A stretch of DNA of 10,244 bases from assembly GCA_034658655.1 (NCBI GenBank), contig JAYEFQ010000132.1:1-10244 (forward strand). Reading direction: 5' to 3'. Positions 7,701 to 10,244 of this stretch are shown piece after piece. The first letter of the stretch is position 1; each line of letters opens with the position of its first letter. The notes under the pieces were generated by a model, which searched no databases, was not told the DNA's origin, and saw nothing but the letters and a program-made list of their open reading frames with translations. The DNA comes from JAQIBY01 sp034658655 (GTDB lineage: Bacteria > Bacteroidota > Bacteroidia > Bacteroidales > ML635J-15). The translations under genes were made by a program, and so were the position numbers.

Positions 7701-9797
7701 AGATTGAAGTGCATCAGCTGTCAAAGGCAAACCTTTTGTTCCGTAATCATCTTCCCATGTATAATATGCATTGGTTTCATCAAGATAAGTATATGGCCAC
7801 TCTCTTCCCCATCCGGCAAGATAAATTCTATCACATACATCCACAGCAAAAGCGGACGGCGAAAGCACAGGATATCCAGCACCACGACCAAAAACAGTGG
7901 ACCAAATTCGTGTTGATAAATCGTTTGTAAATGAAGCCAAAAATTGTCCTGAATTTGGCACCGAATAACCAACATTATATATTAAAGTACTTCCACTCGC
8001 CTTCGTTTGTCCGTAAATATAAACTTTATCATCATCATCAACCCGAACAAAATGTGCTTGATCATAAGTTGAACTTCCAAAATATGTGGAAGCCATAAGG
8101 GTATTTCCGTTTTGATGAATTTTTGAAACAAAAGCATCAGTACTCCCTCCATGATACGTTTCTGAAAAAGCACTTGAAGTTGTTGGAAAATCAGAAGAGC
8201 AAGTTCCTCCTGAAACAAGTACAGAATAATTTTGATCTGGCGTAATTGAATAAATCGCATCATCCTGTGTTCCACCAAGATACGACATCCACATCATTAC
8301 CGAAAGATCAGGAGAAAATTTCGCAACCAATCCGTCCATTCCACCGGAATTAGCTGTTTGAAAACCATTATTTGCACCAGGCATTATGTCATCCGAAAAG
8401 GTGTTTGCACCAATGTAAATGTAATTTTTATCATCAGCAATTACCTCACCACGAGCGCCATCACCGTAATTGTAATATAAGGAATCATTTCCGTGCATCT
8501 GAATGTAACCTTGCTCAGTATATTCAATTTTAAAATTCAAACCATCGTTTGATGACCCTCCAAGGTAAGTTCCGCCAAGCATTTCAGTTCCGTCTTCGCT
8601 AAATTTCACAAGAAAAATATCTGTTCCGTCAGGAAACGCAATTACATTATCATAATTTATTGAATCACCCCCATTAAAACTATCATCATAAGCATTATAG
8701 GTTGGAAAATCAGATGATCCGGTTGTCCCAAAAACAACAAGTTCATTGTACTCATTCACAACCATTGAATGCGGCATTTCTTCACCAGTTGATCCACCTA
8801 AATAGGTTGCAAACAAACGCTCTGTCCCATCTTCATTATACTTAACAATCCCAACATCGCAGCCATTTCCATAATAACCAGGATTATCTGGATTTGGAGC
8901 CGCTCCACCAGCCATATCCGTTTGATACGCACCCAAACTAACCGGATATCCAATATCAAAAACAATTCCACCAGAAAATACATTATCATTATAATCCCAA
9001 GTTGCTGTAAAGCCCCAATTATCGCCTGTTGAGCCGGTGTAGGTCGAAAACACTAAACTCGGATCAATAATTATAGGTTCTGATTCATCATATCCGTCAG
9101 GGAAAGTATATCCAAGGACATTCTCATTTAACCTGTATTTACATCGCACAGGAATGCTGTCGCCATCAATTATTTGATAAGCATCCGGATGGATTTCTGT
9201 TGTTTTCGAAATACTGGTTTTCAAAATTAAATTACCAAATCGAAGTTTAACATCATCCACACCCTCATATCGCAATTGGATATCGTCTGGATTTGCTCCC
9301 TGATTCAAAATAAAATCATATTTTAATCCACTGCCCTTATCATAAAAACACAAATCAATTTGTGGATATAATGATTCATAACAAACCTGCTCAAAACGTG
9401 TAACACGACTCACCCAGTTGTCTGGATTATTACCCACAAAATAATTTTCATAATCGGGCAATGGGTATTTCCCTAAAACTTTAACATCATTTGAAGCTCC
9501 GACAAAATGCATTTTATATGCATGAAAATCAAGTTGAGTTACAGGCTCGTAAACATCAGAATGGTGCGCATCATCAACACTCCCTTCGCCATGATGTGCA
9601 TGTGAATGTTCATATTGGGTTTTATCGGCAAAATGATAAACCAAACCATCCTTTTCAAGAAATAGCGCTCCGTAATTCAACCGACATTTGAATTCAACAA
9701 TCTCAGGAAACTGTCCCTTATTTTCAGAAAACCTATGCTGAGAAAAACCGTCTATCACAGCATAAATCAACAAAAAACCGAAAACTATTTTTTTCAT
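4779..9797 (-). CDS. Large exported multidomain protein: DUF7948-like, SBBP propeller, PKD, SprB repeats, T9SS type B sorting domain
   Basis: The protein has 1672 residues. Order seen: signal peptide (1-~20, MKKIVFGFLL..., cleavage near FSQ); DUF7948-like domain (~20-245, opening with FSENKGQFP) with a His-rich insert at 64-79; beta-propeller-like SBBP region (~246-795) with recurring YLGGS-type motifs; PKD domain (~799-876, core WDFGDGSP...HTYTEEGVYEV); three Ig/PKD-like modules (~885-1117) of the 'CPGxSVxL ... PTENTTYxVxV' type; five SprB repeats (1132-1492); another Ig-like module (~1498-1572); and a type B (gliding motility-associated) sorting domain (~1577-1672, IPNAFTPNADGEND ... YDRWGEIIYES ... 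GWDGTFKG). Known: such proteins cross the outer membrane by T9SS and are attached to the surface or released. SprB itself is a mobile gliding adhesin. Inference: a surface adhesin or matrix protein; no catalytic domain is recognised. No T9SS machinery gene is adjacent, and the frame is intact over 5 kb. Confidence 0.93.
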   Translation of the reverse strand: MKKIVFGFLLIYAVIDGFSQHRFSENKGQFPEIVEFKCRLNYGALFLEKDGLVYHFADKTQYEHSHAHHGEGSVDDAHHSDVYEPVTQLDFHAYKMHFVGASNDVKVLGKYPLPDYENYFVGNNPDNWVSRVTRFEQVCYESLYPQIDLCFYDKGSGLKYDFILNQGANPDDIQLRYEGVDDVKLRFGNLILKTSISKTTEIHPDAYQIIDGDSIPVRCKYRLNENVLGYTFPDGYDESEPIIIDPSLVFSTYTGSTGDNWGFTATWDYNDNVFSGGIVFDIGYPVSLGAYQTDMAGGAAPNPDNPGYYGNGCDVGIVKYNEDGTERLFATYLGGSTGEEMPHSMVVNEYNELVVFGTTGSSDFPTYNAYDDSFNGGDSINYDNVIAFPDGTDIFLVKFSEDGTEMLGGTYLGGSSNDGLNFKIEYTEQGYIQMHGNDSLYYNYGDGARGEVIADDKNYIYIGANTFSDDIMPGANNGFQTANSGGMDGLVAKFSPDLSVMMWMSYLGGTQDDAIYSITPDQNYSVLVSGGTCSSDFPTTSSAFSETYHGGSTDAFVSKIHQNGNTLMASTYFGSSTYDQAHFVRVDDDDKVYIYGQTKASGSTLIYNVGYSVPNSGQFLASFTNDLSTRIWSTVFGRGAGYPVLSPSAFAVDVCDRIYLAGWGREWPYTYLDETNAYYTWEDDYGTKGLPLTADALQSETDGQDFYIMVLSENAGALEYATFFGEVHYGTCGYSGHDHVDGGTSRFDKKGNVIQSVCASCGSCQEFPTMPDPGVWSTENSSSNCNNAVFKINIIENLAEANFNPIPAICAPFDVEFENTSQGEEFTWDFGDGSPQSNEFEPTHTYTEEGVYEVMLIAFDPAACNYADTAYREIEVQIPETIELAPFEICPGESVEIGPTDHYGADVTFDWISGSDLSETGVQNPIASPSETSEYTLIIDDVCIDTVFQTIEIIDVDVELILPPDTLICPGDPVSLNAEVFGDYTDIQWSDNASFTNLLSTNLSMSDVPTENTTYYVQVTESLCNTDVVNSVTVNLHNFNYQLSPDQIICVGASVELSINNLNPSDNNTYNWSPGEFIVSGENTENPLVAPTENTTFTVEIENQMGCTEMAEVLVTIDDIEISSVIPEHPLCYGECTGAVSASVNGYPPYSFSWSNGANGDFVNGLCAGNYDVTVVDEIGCEANASVQIVQPPELNPQFTNVIDPLCDGVGLGGATVTVSGGTPGYFYLWDDGISTATNNTLTTGMHEVQVVDVNGCDTVLEIEMVPPNNLATGLSDVENNLCYGDCEGQMTVNVSGGTPPFNYTWTNGDTDANITDLCAGYYQVTVIDADNCVIHENGYIISPTEIDMQILADPILCYGDSTSIDLQASGGTFPYEYQWNIGSTDQDIAQITAGSYSVTLTDDHNCVDSTSITLSQPELLNFIGTVNDMLCTGVCNGEIHVNASGGTGAYEYHWSVEGGGSDLIGLCSGDYELLLRDDNGCETYGEFFIENEAYIPPLEVDTDNPEIYVGMSTNLFGTDAAGYSYDWYPANSILEDGLPQVEAWPTETTTYELRITDANGCVNIDTITIFVNELICGEPYLYIPNAFTPNADGENDYFKPYAPVGVVRKMYFAVYDRWGEIIYESENINDRGWDGTFKGEELSPDVYIYYFEATCIDEDNFSKRGNVTLLR
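4782..5069 (-). other. T9SS type B C-terminal sorting domain
   Basis: This encodes residues ~1577-1672 of the large exported protein. Family landmarks seen: IPNAFTPNADGENDYFKP at the start, MYFAVYDRWGEIIYES in the middle, then GWDGTFKGEELSPDVYIYYF, and a basic end (KRGNVTLLR). This matches the gliding motility-associated C-terminal family, which directs export through the T9SS translocon. It reaches the stop codon and appears complete. Confidence 0.9.
5322..6404 (-). repeat. Five tandem SprB repeats (protein level)
   Basis: Five units of ~60 residues, spaced ~75, start at Cys1132, 1207, 1283, 1358 and 1432. Each follows the pattern CxGxCxG ... SGGTxPYxYxW ... LCAGxYxVTVxDxNGC. All units keep the first Cys and the Cys of the 'NGC' end. 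Only units 1, 3 and 5 carry the second Cys of CxGxC and the Cys of LCxG. The copies are diverged, so this is an old domain expansion, not a recent DNA duplication. SprB repeats are known from gliding adhesins and other long surface proteins of Bacteroidota. Confidence 0.85.
7413..9062 (-). repeat. SBBP-type beta-propeller repeats (protein level)
   Basis: This stretch encodes residues ~246-795 of the large exported protein. A motif of the type 'aromatic-Ser/Ala-Thr-Tyr-x-Gly-Gly-Ser' recurs about seven times: FSTYTGS (~250), FATYLGGS (~329), GGTYLGGS (~408), WMSYLGGT (~503), ASTYFGSS (~569), WSTVFGRG (~632) and YATFFGEV (~720). Spacing is about 62-94 residues and the later copies are degenerate. 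Between copies lie 'DAFVSKI' and 'DIFLVKFS' type strands. Together these indicate propeller blades, likely a binding scaffold. Exact blade borders are not resolved. Confidence 0.7.
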
Positions 9798-9847
9798 AAT
9801 AACATAATTTTGACAATGACATCCCGATTACCATTTGTCTGAAAGCA

Positions 9848-9878
9848 TAAAGGTAACAAATCCTTAGAAATTAGACAA
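9848..9878 (-). promoter_or_regulatory. Candidate promoter of the large exported protein gene
   Basis: Read on the - strand: TTG at 9878-9876, a 20-base spacer, then TACCTTTA at 9855-9848. This fits TTG-N(17-23)-TAnnTTTG except for the last base. A start near 9842 would leave a leader of about 45 bases before the ATG at 9797. Confidence 0.4.
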
Positions 9879-9990
9879 GAAAAATTTACATTTCGTTGCC
9901 TTTCTCCTAAATACTTGAAAATCACGATGAGAAAACAAATATCCTGACTCACAATAATTTCATCTATATAAGTTTTTTTATATGTGGCAG

Positions 9991-9998
9991 AATATTTG
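9991..9998 (+). promoter_or_regulatory. Weak candidate -7 element for the divergent exported-protein gene
   Basis: AATATTTG differs from TAnnTTTG at the first base and lies 27 bases before the ATG at 10026, a sensible distance. No TTG -33 box is seen upstream, only a T-run at 9973-9979. The 228-base gap between the divergent genes (9798-10025) otherwise shows only AT-rich sequence with no gene. Confidence 0.3.
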
Positions 9999-10025
9999 TA
10001 ACTTAGTATGCTTAAATTTAATACT

Positions 10026-10244
10026 ATGAAAAATCAAATTGCTTTTCTAATGATGTTTTTTGTGGGGATATCGCTCGCAAACGCACAATCCACAGACATT
10101 CAAGACGTTACCATTGAAATAAGTGTAAAAAACCACGATGGACAAGCAAGTCAAGGAGAACAAATACTATTTGTCAGCAAACTAACAAAAGAAGTTTACA
10201 CGGGAACTAGCGATGAAACAGGTAAATTTACAATTAAAATTCCC
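10026..10244 (+). CDS. Exported protein with an Ig-like/CarboxypepD_reg-like N-terminal domain, cut by window end
   Basis: Only the first 73 residues are visible. Residues 1-21 form a signal peptide (MKNQIAFLMMFFVGISLANA, then Q). The mature part begins with DVTIEISVKNHDGQASQGE followed by LFVSKLTKEVYTGTSDETGK and FTIKIP. This strand pattern ending in 'TsDetGKFtIkiP' is typical of small beta-sandwich domains that open outer-membrane or secreted Bacteroidota proteins, including some OmpA-like proteins. The full length and the function cannot be told. The gene diverges from the large exported protein gene and the two may share regulation from the 228-base gap. The start is chosen because it gives a complete signal peptide. 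Confidence 0.8.
   Translation, partial: MKNQIAFLMMFFVGISLANAQSTDIQDVTIEISVKNHDGQASQGEQILFVSKLTKEVYTGTSDETGKFTIKIP

Noticed and set aside
9925..9945. Tiny frame MRKQIS followed by a stop, in the gap between divergent genes
   Set aside because: Six codons with no ribosome-binding or leader-peptide context; chance occurrence is likely.

Overview
The window looks like a chromosomal segment from a member of the Bacteroidota. The evidence is the AT-rich sequence, start codons without Shine-Dalgarno sites, candidate promoters of the TAnnTTTG (-7) type, type IX secretion system (T9SS) sorting signals, and SprB repeats. The order or family cannot be resolved from the sequence alone. There are no tRNA or rRNA genes, no CRISPR array and no intact insertion sequence.

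Layout. Positions 1-763 hold a C-terminal remnant of a T9SS cargo protein. Its sorting domain stops after about 15 residues, and palindromic repeats lie at both of its ends. A dense run of hairpins follows and ends in a strong terminator. At 764-2632 (+) is a membrane-anchored TPR protein with a C-terminal LuxR-like helix-turn-helix, probably a one-component signalling protein. At 2727-3191 (+) is an enzyme-like protein of the 6-pyruvoyl/6-carboxytetrahydropterin synthase (QueD) superfamily with an unusual metal-site signature. A hairpin at 3199-3222 separates it from the convergent dihydrolipoamide dehydrogenase gene lpdA (4634-3243, -). Half of the window (9797-4779, -) is one gene for a 1672-residue exported multidomain protein. 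It carries a signal peptide, a DUF7948-like N-terminal domain, an SBBP-type beta-propeller region, a PKD domain, Ig/PKD-like modules, five SprB repeats and a type B T9SS sorting domain. A divergent gene (10026 onward, +) starts an exported protein that the window edge cuts off.

The genes do not form one obvious pathway. The shared theme is the cell surface and secretion: one degraded and one intact T9SS cargo, a periplasm-facing sensor-regulator and a further exported protein. Two metabolic genes (lpdA and the QueD-like gene) sit among them as single genes. I see no clear new multi-gene system. The best leads are the mutually exclusive hairpins before the TPR regulator, paired loss of cysteines in alternating SprB repeats, and the altered zinc signature in the QueD-like protein.
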